Source of the DNA: Halomonas salinarum
Lineage (GTDB): Bacteria > Pseudomonadota > Gammaproteobacteria > Pseudomonadales > Halomonadaceae
Direction of reading: 5' to 3'
Length of the DNA stretch: 64,000 bases
NCBI RefSeq assembly: GCF_012062845.1
Contig: NZ_WWNB01000008.1
Span: 1-64,000, forward strand
Part shown: positions 17,763-25,684 of the stretch, piece by piece
Layout: each line of letters starts with the position of its first letter
Position numbering within the stretch: the first letter of the stretch is position 1
Notes under the pieces: generated by a model
The model's input: only the letters and a program-made list of their open reading frames with translations
The model's database searches: none
Told to the model about the DNA's origin: nothing
Translations under genes and position numbers: made by a program

Positions 17763-18701
17763 TTACGGTGAGGGTGTCATGATAACCGATGCGGCCTGCG
17801 TTGTGGCCGGGGTAGGTGCCAGCTGCTCCTCAAGGAAATCGAGTCCCTGCTCGATGGCCGTACCGGCGGTGAGAAAGGTGGTGAAATGGCCGCGCAGCTT
17901 GAGCCGATAAAGCGCGCTGGCAATGTCGCGCTCGCCAAGTGCCGCGTGGAAGTCTTCGGCCTGCTCGACCGGCACCAGGCCGTCCAGGTTGCCGTGAAAG
18001 AGAAAGAAGGGCGGTGCATTATTGCCAAGCTGGTGCAGCGGTGAAGCCTTGCGATAGCGAGCCGGATATTCAGCCTGTGTGCCACCGATGAAGTCGGTGA
18101 GTAATCGGCCGTCGTCGAACGTCAGTAGATCCGTCGGCGTGCCGCCGGCCAGCACGCCAGCAAGTCGTGTCTCCGGGCCGCCATAGGGACTGTCGAGGGA
18201 ATTGTCTGCCTTAAGCACGGCCAGCAGGCTAATCAGATGGGCGCCGGAGGAATAGCCGACGCCGATGATGCGGCCGGTATCGATCCGAAATCGCCCAGCT
18301 TGGTCATGTATCCAGTGCATTGCTTGTTGAAGGTCATGGACCTGGGCGGGGAAGCGATAGGTGGGGGCAAAGCGGTAGTCGATATTGATGGCCACGTAGC
18401 CGCGCTCCGCCAGGCGAGCGGCGATGGCGTCCATGTCGTGGCGATCGCGACGCTGCCATCCGCCTCCATGTACCACCAGGGCGGCAGGCCTCAGGTCATT
18501 GCTCGCCGTGGCCGGCATATGGATGTCTGCCTGCAGGGCCTCGGGCCAGTCCGGCGGCGAATACGTCAAGGCATCGAGGCGTCGGGTGTCGGCGACCGCA
18601 AGAGTCTCTTCGAAGCCAAGCGGATAGCTGCTGCATCCAACCGCCAGTAGTGACAGCAGCATGGCGGTCAGGTATCGAGTCAGCCGTGAAATGGCATGCA
18701 T
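17763..18701 (-). CDS. Alpha/beta hydrolase, probable outer-membrane lipoprotein esterase
   Basis: 312 residues with an N-terminal hydrophobic segment ending LLAVGCSS, a plausible lipobox (Cys near residue 23). The hydrolase core has the oxyanion segment VVHGGGWQRRD (near 79), nucleophile elbow GVGYSSGAHL (Ser near 150), acidic segment HGNLDGLVPVEQAE and a terminal His in KLRGHFTTF. This is the hormone-sensitive-lipase/BD-FAE type of esterase acting on small acyl esters. The substrate is unknown. A 19-bp gap to ansA suggests an operon. GGAG lies 8 bp before the ATG. Confidence 0.8.
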   Translation of the reverse strand: MHAISRLTRYLTAMLLSLLAVGCSSYPLGFEETLAVADTRRLDALTYSPPDWPEALQADIHMPATASNDLRPAALVVHGGGWQRRDRHDMDAIAARLAERGYVAINIDYRFAPTYRFPAQVHDLQQAMHWIHDQAGRFRIDTGRIIGVGYSSGAHLISLLAVLKADNSLDSPYGGPETRLAGVLAGGTPTDLLTFDDGRLLTDFIGGTQAEYPARYRKASPLHQLGNNAPPFFLFHGNLDGLVPVEQAEDFHAALGERDIASALYRLKLRGHFTTFLTAGTAIEQGLDFLEEQLAPTPATTQAASVIMTPSP

Positions 18702-18800
18702 TGCATGGGCTCCGTCAGCCGATAAATGCTCACTGTATAATGTTTGATTCAGTTTTGTATAGGTTTGTGCTGGGGATGAGCTCTATGGGTGCCAGGGCTG

Positions 18801-18835
18801 AAAACAAGAAAGGCGCCTTGATGGCGCCTTTCTTG
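18801..18835 (-). terminator. Rho-independent terminator of the luxS-mtnN unit
   Basis: A 13-bp perfect stem (CAAGAAAGGCGCC and its complement) with a 5-nt loop, followed on the minus strand by TTTT. It starts about 30 bp after the mtnN stop. Confidence 0.85.
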
Positions 18836-18866
18836 AAATGAGCGTTGTCACTGAGCGATTTGCGTC

Positions 18867-19592
18867 TCAAGCACTCTCGGGTGTGCTCTCTACTGCGCCG
18901 AGCTGGGCGACCATCGCTTCTACCATCTGGGCCGAATGCCGCGCGGCTTGATCGATGAAGGATTTAAAGGAGACGTTCGACTCCTGCCCGGCGATGTCCG
19001 ACAGGGCGCGAATGATCACGAAAGGGCAACCATAAAGGTGGCAGGTTTGGGCGATGGCCGCGGCCTCCATCTCGGCGGCGAGCATGGTCGGGAAGCGACC
19101 GCGCGTGCGCGACACGGCGTCCGGGCAGGCCATGAAGATATCGCCGGTGGCGATCAGTCCCTCGACGACCCGCAGCTCGCCCAGCGATTCGATGCACTCC
19201 CTGGCGACTTCGACCAGCCTTTTATCGGGAAGGTAGGCTGCCGGCATCTTGGGCACCTGGCCGTGCTCATAGCCGAACACGACAGCATCCACATCGTGGT
19301 GACGCACTTCGGATGATATGACGACATCACCCACGGAGAGGCCTTCGCCGAATCCGCCTGCAGAACCGGTATTGATGACCACGTCGGGCTTGTACACGTC
19401 GAGCAGCAGGGTCGTACCGACAGCAGCATTCACTTTACCGATGCCGGATTGGAGGATCACGACCTCGACGCCTTGAAGGCGTCCGGTATGGAACGTGCAG
19501 CCCACATGGTGACGCGTCCGGCTATCCTCCAGACGTGAGGCCAGTAGGGCTACCTCTTCGGCCATGGCGCCGATGATGCCAATCTTGCTCAT
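18867..19592 (-). CDS. mtnN: 5'-methylthioadenosine/S-adenosylhomocysteine nucleosidase
   Basis: 241 residues (Pfs/MtnN). It cleaves adenine from S-adenosylhomocysteine and methylthioadenosine, giving S-ribosylhomocysteine for LuxS. Hallmarks: SKIGIIGAMAEEVALL with the catalytic Glu, GIGKVNAAVGTTLLL, NTGSAGGFGEGLSVGDVV, and MEAAAIAQTC with ALSDIAGQ carrying the catalytic Asp. MSKIGIIGAM aligns with the usual N-terminus, so this ATG was chosen; an in-frame ATG at 19613, just after the luxS stop, is possible. Follows luxS by about 25 bp, so the two enzymes of the SAH-recycling/AI-2 route are adjacent. Confidence 0.93.
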   Translation of the reverse strand: MSKIGIIGAMAEEVALLASRLEDSRTRHHVGCTFHTGRLQGVEVVILQSGIGKVNAAVGTTLLLDVYKPDVVINTGSAGGFGEGLSVGDVVISSEVRHHDVDAVVFGYEHGQVPKMPAAYLPDKRLVEVARECIESLGELRVVEGLIATGDIFMACPDAVSRTRGRFPTMLAAEMEAAAIAQTCHLYGCPFVIIRALSDIAGQESNVSFKSFIDQAARHSAQMVEAMVAQLGAVESTPESA

Positions 19593-19617
19593 TACGTGCG
19601 TCGCTCCGGTCATCGGA

Positions 19618-20085
19618 TCACTCAAAAATCAGCTGCCATTCGTCACGCTTGGCGAGAAAGCCGCGGGCGATTTCCTTGGCGCCGTCAAGACTATGGCTGG
19701 CGGCCCAGCCGCACTGCATTTCATTGCAGGCCGGCACTTCATCAGCTTCCAGAACATCTTCGAGGGTCTTCTCGATCAGCGTGAGGATGCCATCGTAGTC
19801 ATCATGGTTGATCATCGCCCAGTAGAAGCCGGTCTGGCAGCCCATCGGGCTGATGTCGACGACTTTGTCGGTATGGTTGCGCGACATCTCAGCCATGAGG
19901 TGCTCCAGAGAGTGCAACCCCGGCATGTCCATGTGGTTCTGATTCGGCTGACAAATGCGCATGTCGTACTTGTAGATCTCGTCGCCATGCAGGCCGACGG
20001 TCACGCCAGCCAGGCGGACATAGGGCGCTTTGACCTTGGTGTGGTCGAGATTGAAGCTTTCGACGTTCATCTTCTGGTCGTTCAT
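19618..20085 (-). CDS. luxS: S-ribosylhomocysteine lyase (autoinducer-2 synthase)
   Basis: 155 residues. LuxS splits S-ribosylhomocysteine into homocysteine and DPD, the precursor of AI-2. Metal ligands are His58 and His62 in HSLEH and Cys125 in CNEMQC. The catalytic Cys83 is in [10 protein letters not shown], and Glu61 is present. [17 protein letters not shown] is the conserved N-terminal block. The start was moved to [12 protein letters not shown] because family members begin at about this point. Upstream of mtnN in one likely transcription unit. Confidence 0.95.
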   Translation of the reverse strand: MNDQKMNVESFNLDHTKVKAPYVRLAGVTVGLHGDEIYKYDMRICQPNQNHMDMPGLHSLEHLMAEMSRNHTDKVVDISPMGCQTGFYWAMINHDDYDGILTLIEKTLEDVLEADEVPACNEMQCGWAASHSLDGAKEIARGFLAKRDEWQLIFE

Positions 20086-20225
20086 GTCACCTGACCTCGT
20101 GGTACAAATTGATGTGTGTCGCCCCATGTACGAAAGCCTTGGGGCGAAAAGAGTAGATTCTAACCCAAGGCGACGTCGGGCGCATGGGCCGCGCCGCTGT
20201 TACGGGTTGGTCTTCAACTGGGAGG

Positions 20226-21092
20226 TTATTCGGCCTTCATGGGGGCATGACGCTCGGCGGCGTAGAGGGTGTTCTCAAGCAGTGAGGCGACCGTCATCGG
20301 CCCTACGCCCCCGGGTACCGGCGTGATGTAGCTGGCGCGCTCAGCGGCCGGAGTGAATTCCACGTCACCGATCAGTGTGCCGTCATCATTGCGGTTAATG
20401 CCGACGTCGATAACGATGGCGCCTTCTTTCACCCACTCGCCTTTGACAAGCCCCGGTTTGCCGACGGCCACCACCAGCAAATCGGCACGACGCACTTGGG
20501 CCTCCAGATCCTTGGTGAAGCGATGGCAGACAGTGGCGGTGCAGCCTGCAAACATCAGCTCCAGTGCCATCGGTCGGCCAACGATGTTGGAAGCACCGAC
20601 GATGGTTGCATCCAGGCCGCGCACCTTGATGCCGGATTTTTGAAGCAGCGTCATGACACCCTTGGGTGTGCAAGGCCGAAGCAGTGGCATGCGCTGAGCC
20701 AGTCGGCCGAGGTTGTAAGGGTGGAAACCATCGACATCCTTGTCAGGCAGGATGCGCTCAAGGATTGGCCGTGGATCGAGGTGCTCGGGTAATGGCAGCT
20801 GCACCAGAATGCCGTCGACGCGGTTATCCGCATTCAGCTCGTCGACCAGGGCTTCAAGAGCGGTCTGGGTAGTATTCGCCGGCAGATGGTGGCGAAAAGA
20901 CAAGATGCCGGCTTCTTCGCAGGCGAGGTGCTTATGGCGAACATAGACTTCGGATGCCGGGTCTTCTCCGACCAGCACCACGGCCAGCCCTGGCCTGCGT
21001 GCGCCGGATTCGCGGCGGGCCTCTACCTGGCGGGCAACCTGTTGACGAACTTGAGCGGCAATAGCCTTGCCATCGATCAGCTGGGCGGTCAT
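20226..21092 (-). CDS. folD: Bifunctional methylenetetrahydrofolate dehydrogenase/cyclohydrolase
   Basis: 288 residues, FolD. It interconverts 5,10-methylene- and 10-formyl-tetrahydrofolate with NADP. Motifs: [13 protein letters not shown] (catalytic Tyr and Lys), [29 protein letters not shown], the nucleotide-binding [16 protein letters not shown] and terminal [13 protein letters not shown]. Length and motif spacing are normal. The start [16 protein letters not shown] matches the family. Divergent from the tRNA cluster. Confidence 0.97.
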   Translation of the reverse strand: MTAQLIDGKAIAAQVRQQVARQVEARRESGARRPGLAVVLVGEDPASEVYVRHKHLACEEAGILSFRHHLPANTTQTALEALVDELNADNRVDGILVQLPLPEHLDPRPILERILPDKDVDGFHPYNLGRLAQRMPLLRPCTPKGVMTLLQKSGIKVRGLDATIVGASNIVGRPMALELMFAGCTATVCHRFTKDLEAQVRRADLLVVAVGKPGLVKGEWVKEGAIVIDVGINRNDDGTLIGDVEFTPAAERASYITPVPGGVGPMTVASLLENTLYAAERHAPMKAE

Positions 21093-21234
21093 CGGTGTTT
21101 CCCTAGAAGGTAAGGCGGCAGGACGTTGGGGTGGGGCGTACCTGCTGCGGGCGACAAAAGAGTAATGGCGCCAATTTTCGCATGTGCTGGCCTCGAGTCA
21201 AAGCATGCTTGTTGCAAGAGTGTGCGCTAAGGGC

Positions 21235-21262
21235 TTGACCAGCGGGCAAGGATGCGTAGAAT
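21235..21262 (+). promoter_or_regulatory. Promoter of the tRNA-Pro/Arg/His cluster
   Basis: TTGACC (-35), 16-bp spacer, TAGAAT (-10), about 55 bp before tRNA-Pro. A GC-rich stretch (ACGCTCCGC) follows the -10 box, which is compatible with a stringently controlled discriminator. Confidence 0.65.
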
Positions 21263-21317
21263 ACGCTCCGCATTGAGGCGAGAGGAAGTCGCGTCAATGC
21301 GGTGCAACATATGATAT

Positions 21318-21394
21318 CGGGATGTAGCGCAGTCTGGTAGCGCGCCTGCTTTGGGAGCAGGATGTCGGGGGTTCGAATCCCTCCATCCCGACCA
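21318..21394 (+). tRNA. tRNA-Pro (UGG)
   Basis: 77 nt. Acceptor CGGGATG pairs with CATCCCG; encoded ACCA end. Anticodon stem CCTGC/GCAGG with loop TTTGGGA gives anticodon TGG. T-loop GTTCGAATCC is canonical. Confidence 0.97.
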
Positions 21395-21464
21395 TTCAAG
21401 TCATTGATTTTTCTTCTAAAATTTTTGGCTAGCGTTGCATGCAGGAGTCTAGAGGCTTTAGAAT

Positions 21465-21541
21465 GCGCTCATAGCTCAATTGGATAGAGCAACGGCCTTC
21501 TAAGCCGTAGGTTGCAGGTTCGAGCCCTGCTGGGCGCGCCA
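21465..21541 (+). tRNA. tRNA-Arg (UCU)
   Basis: 77 nt. Acceptor GCGCTCA pairs with TGGGCGC (one G-T pair); GCCA end encoded. Anticodon stem ACGGC/GCCGT with loop CTTCTAA gives anticodon TCT. Confidence 0.96.
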
Positions 21542-21597
21542 CTTGTCAATTTAAGTGGTCTGCAGCAAGGCAAGTACCTGGTTAAGCAAGCCGATAT

Positions 21598-21673
21598 GGT
21601 GGATGTAGCTCAGTGGTAGAGCCCCGGATTGTGGTTCCGGTGGTCGTGGGTTCGATCCCCATCATCCACCCCA
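21598..21673 (+). tRNA. tRNA-His (GUG), first copy
   Basis: 76 nt counting the extra 5' G (G-1) opposite discriminator C. Acceptor GTGGATG/CATCCAC, encoded CCA. Anticodon stem CCGGA/TCCGG, loop TTGTGGT, anticodon GTG. Confidence 0.97.
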
Positions 21674-21721
21674 TGTCGTCTGCTGCATGATCGTAGTATT
21701 CAGTTTCGCTGTTCAAGTCGT

Positions 21722-21797
21722 GGTGGATGTAGCTCAGTGGTAGAGCCCCGGATTGTGGTTCCGGTGGTCGTGGGTTCGATCCCCATCATCCACCCCA
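21722..21797 (+). tRNA. tRNA-His (GUG), second identical copy
   Basis: Identical over its whole length to the copy 124 bp upstream. The first bases of the downstream flank (CCATG, then CGTC) are also shared, which points to a tandem duplication. Confidence 0.97.
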
Positions 21798-22008
21798 TGA
21801 CGTCCTTCTTGTTGTATCTTACCTTCCCCTCCTATCAAGATTCGTGACCCATGGGTTCGAGTCTCAAAGTCATGTCTATGTTTTGTAATGTGGCTTTTTC
21901 TCCAAGGCCAGGCCGGCGCTGTATGTCATTTGGGCTTCGGGTGGATAGGTTTTTTGCTCCCGCACCCTTGTAACAGTGCATCGCGCCCCCATAGTCATGG
22001 CATCGCGC

Positions 22009-22037
22009 TTGCCAGCGTGCATCGGGGTTCTTAGAAT
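22009..22037 (+). promoter_or_regulatory. Candidate sigma-70 promoter for tig
   Basis: TTGCCA (-35, five of six), 17-bp spacer, TAGAAT (-10, five of six), about 50 bp before the tig start codon. Confidence 0.6.
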
Positions 22038-22095
22038 TGATCCCCTTTGATCATTCAACGCTTTTTTCGAACGCCCCAGTGGTAGAGGACTATTC

Positions 22096-23442
22096 ATGCA
22101 AGTTTCCGTCGAACCGACCTCCAAGATCGAACGTCGCGTTAAGGTTCAAGTCCCGGCGGCCGAGATCGATCAGGCCGTCGAGTCTCGCCTCAAGGACACC
22201 GCCAAGAGTGCGCGCCTGAATGGCTTCCGCCCCGGCAAGGTGCCGATGGCTGTGATCCGTCAGCGCTACGGCCAAGACGCGCGCAATGAAGTGGTGGGCG
22301 AAGTGATGCGTGAGCGTTATGTTCAAGCTATCACTCAGGAAAACCTCAACCCGGCGGGCTACCCCGAGATTGAGCCGACCGTGAACGAGAGCGGCAAGGA
22401 TCTTGAATTTGTCGCGACGCTGGAAATCTATCCAGAAGTCGAGCTGGCAAGCATTGAAGGTGCCGAAGTTGAGCGCCCGGTTGTCGAAGTGACTGATGCT
22501 GATGTCGAGCAAATGATCGAGACCCTGCGCAAGCAGAATGCCAGCTGGGCCGAAGTCGATCGTGCCGCCGAAGATGGCGACCAGGTCACTCTCGACTTCC
22601 AGGGCTTCCTGGGCGACGAGCCGTTCGAAGGCGGCAGTGCTGAAAACCATGATCTGGTGATCGGTTCCGGCAGCTTCATCCCCGGCTTCGAAGAGCAGCT
22701 GGTGGGCACCAAGGCCGGCGACGAGAAAGAGATTACGGTCACCTTCCCGGAAGATTACCAGGCCGAGAACCTGGCGGGTCAGGAAGCGACCTTCAAGGTC
22801 AAGGTCCACAAGGTCAGCGCACAGGAACTGCCGGCGATCGATGAGGCCTTCATCAAGCAGTTTGGTGTCGAAGGTGGTGATATCGATACCTTCCATGCCG
22901 AGATCAAGAAGAACATGACGCGTGAAGCCAGTCAGGCTGTCGATAACCGCGTCAAGCAGCAGGTGCTCGATGCGCTGAAGAAGGTCAACGACATCCCGGC
23001 GCCGCAGGCCCTCGTTCAGCAGGAAACCGATGCGCTCAAGCGCCAGGCTGCTCAGCAGTTTGGTCTGGGTGAAGACTTCGATGTTTCTCAGCTGCCCAAC
23101 GAACTGTTCGCCGAGCAGGCCAAGAGCCGCGTTCAGGTCGGTCTGCTGCTGGCGGAAGTCATCAAGGTCCACGAGGCTGATGCATCTGACGATGAGATCC
23201 GGGCCAAGGTCGAGGAACTGTCTCAGCAGTATGAGGACCCGCAGCAGGTCATCGATTACTACATGAGCAATGATGAGCTCAAGAATCAGCTGAAATCGTC
23301 GATTCTAGAAGAGAAGGCTGTCGCAGTACTGCTTGATCAGGCGACCGTCAAGGATGTCGAGATGTCCTACGAGCAGGCCCTGCAGGCGGCTCAGCAGCAG
23401 GAAGAAGCCGCTGAGGAAGAAGAGGAAGACGCCAAGGCGTGA
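22096..23442 (+). CDS. tig: Trigger factor (ribosome-associated chaperone)
   Basis: 448 residues, normal length. The N-terminal ribosome-binding domain has the signature GFRPGKVPMAVIRQRYG. The middle FKBP-type prolyl isomerase domain (about 150-245) includes GDQVTLDFQGFLGDEPFEGG and IPGFEEQLVG. The C-terminal helical cradle ends in a very acidic tail (EEAAEEEEEDAKA). It binds nascent chains at the ribosome exit and helps initial folding. First gene of the conserved tig-clpP-clpX-lon-hupB-ppiD order. Confidence 0.98.
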   Translation: MQVSVEPTSKIERRVKVQVPAAEIDQAVESRLKDTAKSARLNGFRPGKVPMAVIRQRYGQDARNEVVGEVMRERYVQAITQENLNPAGYPEIEPTVNESGKDLEFVATLEIYPEVELASIEGAEVERPVVEVTDADVEQMIETLRKQNASWAEVDRAAEDGDQVTLDFQGFLGDEPFEGGSAENHDLVIGSGSFIPGFEEQLVGTKAGDEKEITVTFPEDYQAENLAGQEATFKVKVHKVSAQELPAIDEAFIKQFGVEGGDIDTFHAEIKKNMTREASQAVDNRVKQQVLDALKKVNDIPAPQALVQQETDALKRQAAQQFGLGEDFDVSQLPNELFAEQAKSRVQVGLLLAEVIKVHEADASDDEIRAKVEELSQQYEDPQQVIDYYMSNDELKNQLKSSILEEKAVAVLLDQATVKDVEMSYEQALQAAQQQEEAAEEEEEDAKA

Positions 23443-23460
23443 TTGGCGACAACAGTCGTT

Positions 23461-23486
23461 GGCAGTCAGGCTTCGGTCTGGCTGCC
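23461..23486 (+). other. Hairpin between tig and clpP
   Basis: Stem GGCAGTCAG/CTGGCTGCC (one G-T pair) with a CTTCGG-type loop, not followed by a T run. It may attenuate readthrough from tig or protect the mRNA end. Function is not established. Confidence 0.4.
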
Positions 23487-23561
23487 AGTCATGCTTTACT
23501 GTCTTCATGACGCCGCGTTGGCGGGGTCAAAATCCAGTCTCAGGATGAAGGACGTCACACA

Positions 23562-24182
23562 ATGGGCAACGAGTTCGATATTCAAAACGCTGGCGGCTTA
23601 GTGCCGATGGTGGTCGAGCAGAGCGCACGCGGTGAGCGCTCCTACGACATCTACTCGCGCCTGCTCAAGGAGCGTGTGATCTTCTTGGTTGGGCCGGTGG
23701 AAGACTACACGGCTAACCTTGTGGTAGCGCAGCTGTTGTTCCTTGAGTCCGAGAACCCGGACAAGGACATCCACCTGTACATCAATTCGCCGGGTGGTTC
23801 CGTCACGGCGGGTATGTCGATTTACGACACCATGCAGTTCATCAAGCCTGACGTCTCGACTGTGTGCATCGGTCAGGCGGCGAGCATGGGTGCGCTGCTG
23901 CTGGCCGGTGGTGCCAACGGCAAGCGTTATTGCCTGCCGAATTCGCGCATGATGATTCACCAGCCGCTGGGTGGTTACCAGGGTCAGGCCTCGGATATCG
24001 AGATCCATACCAAGGAAATTCTCAGTATCCGTAAGCGCCTCAACCAGATCCTTGCCGATCATACCGGTCAGGATTTCGAGACCATCGCCAAGGATACCGA
24101 TCGTGATAACTTCATGACCGGTGAGCAGGCTGCTGAATACGGTCTGATTGATGCCATGCTGGAGAAACGCCCGGCATCCTGA
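23562..24182 (+). CDS. clpP: ATP-dependent Clp protease proteolytic subunit
   Basis: 206 residues. ClpP forms the tetradecameric serine-protease chamber used with ClpX or ClpA. Catalytic Ser is in [14 protein letters not shown], His in [16 protein letters not shown], and Asp in the TDRDNFM segment. The first 14 residues (before [19 protein letters not shown]) correspond to the propeptide. The start is preceded by GAAGGA. Directly upstream of its partner clpX. Confidence 0.98.
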   Translation: MGNEFDIQNAGGLVPMVVEQSARGERSYDIYSRLLKERVIFLVGPVEDYTANLVVAQLLFLESENPDKDIHLYINSPGGSVTAGMSIYDTMQFIKPDVSTVCIGQAASMGALLLAGGANGKRYCLPNSRMMIHQPLGGYQGQASDIEIHTKEILSIRKRLNQILADHTGQDFETIAKDTDRDNFMTGEQAAEYGLIDAMLEKRPAS

Positions 24183-24258
24183 TAGCGTGAGACACATCTC
24201 CAGCCACGATATGCAACTCCGGCGGCCGCTAGGTCGCCGTCCGTAGAGAGGTACGCAA

Positions 24259-25539
24259 ATGGCCGACGGCAAAGGTAAGGACGAGAGCGGCAAGCTGCTG
24301 TACTGCTCGTTTTGTGGCAAGAACCAGAACGAAGTTCGTAAGCTGATCGCTGGCCCGTCCGTCTATATCTGCGATGAGTGCGTCGACCTGTGCAACGACA
24401 TCATCCGCGAAGAGGTCCTCGAGGCCGATGCTGAAAGCGATGAAGATCGCCTGCCGGCACCGCGGGAGATTCGTCACACCCTCGATGATTACGTGATAGG
24501 CCAAGACCGCGCCAAGATGGTGTTGTCGGTGGCGGTCTACAATCATTACAAGCGTCTGCGTGCCGAAGTGAAGAGCGACGAGGTGGAGCTTGGCAAGTCC
24601 AATATCCTCCTGATCGGTCCCACCGGCAGCGGTAAGACGCTACTTGCCGAGACACTGGCACGCTTGCTCAATGTTCCCTTCACCATCGCCGATGCCACGA
24701 CGCTCACAGAGGCGGGCTATGTCGGTGAAGATGTCGAGAACATCATCCAGAAGCTGCTGCAGAAGTGTGACTACGATGTCGACAAGGCACAGAAGGGCAT
24801 TGTCTATATCGACGAGATCGACAAGATCTCGCGCAAGTCTGACAACCCCTCCATCACTCGTGATGTGTCGGGTGAGGGCGTGCAGCAGGCATTGCTCAAG
24901 CTGATCGAAGGCACGACGGCTTCGGTGCCGCCACAGGGCGGGCGTAAACACCCGCAGCAAGAATTCCTGCAGGTCGATACCGCCAACATCCTGTTCATTG
25001 TCGGCGGTGCCTTCGCCGGTTTGGACAAGGTGATCCGCGAGCGCGCCGAGAAGGGTGGCATCGGTTTCAACGCCGAGGTGAAAACCAAGGATGAAACCAA
25101 GGGTGTCGGCGATCTGCTGCTCGATGTCGAGCCAGATGACCTGGTGAAGTTTGGTCTGATTCCCGAGTTCGTGGGGCGTTTGCCGGTCATTGCGACACTT
25201 ACCGAGCTCACCGAGGATGCGTTGATCGAGATCCTCACCGAGCCCAAGAACTCGCTCATCAAGCAGTATGTCAAGCTGTTCGAGATGGAAGGCGTGGACC
25301 TCGACTTCCGAGAGGAAGCGCTGCGGGCCGTTGCCAAGAAGGCCATGTCGCGCAAGACCGGAGCGCGTGGTCTGCGTTCGATCCTCGAAGCGGTGCTGCT
25401 CGATACCATGTACGAGATTCCGTCGCTTGAGGGAGTCACCAAGGTGGTGATCGACGACGCCGTGATTCGCGGAGAAAGCGAGCCACTGCTGATCTACTCT
25501 CAGCAGGAAGACGGCAAGGTGGCGGGCAAGGACGGCTAA
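24259..25539 (+). CDS. clpX: ATP-dependent Clp protease ATP-binding subunit ClpX
   Basis: 426 residues. The N-terminal zinc-binding domain has [11 protein letters not shown] and CDECVDLC. The AAA+ domain has Walker [16 protein letters not shown], Walker [12 protein letters not shown], pore loop GYVGED and sensor RKTGARGLR. The IGF-type ClpP-contact loop corresponds to [10 protein letters not shown]. It unfolds tagged substrates and feeds them to ClpP. About 76 bp from clpP, and followed by a strong terminator that separates it from lon. Confidence 0.98.
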   Translation: MADGKGKDESGKLLYCSFCGKNQNEVRKLIAGPSVYICDECVDLCNDIIREEVLEADAESDEDRLPAPREIRHTLDDYVIGQDRAKMVLSVAVYNHYKRLRAEVKSDEVELGKSNILLIGPTGSGKTLLAETLARLLNVPFTIADATTLTEAGYVGEDVENIIQKLLQKCDYDVDKAQKGIVYIDEIDKISRKSDNPSITRDVSGEGVQQALLKLIEGTTASVPPQGGRKHPQQEFLQVDTANILFIVGGAFAGLDKVIRERAEKGGIGFNAEVKTKDETKGVGDLLLDVEPDDLVKFGLIPEFVGRLPVIATLTELTEDALIEILTEPKNSLIKQYVKLFEMEGVDLDFREEALRAVAKKAMSRKTGARGLRSILEAVLLDTMYEIPSLEGVTKVVIDDAVIRGESEPLLIYSQQEDGKVAGKDG

Positions 25540-25559
25540 GGTCGCTCCCCTCCGAAGCA

Positions 25560-25587
25560 GGGGCCGCATCTGCGGCCCCTTTTTTTC
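25560..25587 (+). terminator. Rho-independent terminator of clpPX
   Basis: Stem GGGGCCGCA/TGCGGCCCC followed by eight T residues, 20 bp after the clpX stop. Confidence 0.92.
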
Positions 25588-25619
25588 GCGCTCTTTTGCC
25601 CTGGCGGTCTATCCCCGCG

Positions 25620-25646
25620 CTTGCAATGAGTGCGCGCTGCCCCCAT
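25620..25646 (+). promoter_or_regulatory. Candidate sigma-32 (RpoH) heat-shock promoter of lon
   Basis: CTTGCAA, a 14-bp spacer, then CCCCATCA. This closely fits the RpoH consensus CTTGAAA-N13-15-CCCCATNT. Predicted start of transcription lies about 30 bp before the lon ATG, immediately after the clpX terminator. Confidence 0.65.
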
Positions 25647-25684
25647 CACCTGTTCAATCATTCGAGCATTGAGGAACGTCTGCG

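Noticed and set aside
21845..21866. GGGTTCGAGTC, like a tRNA T-arm, after the second tRNA-His
   Set aside because: No acceptor or anticodon stem can be built around it; at most a relic of a lost tRNA.
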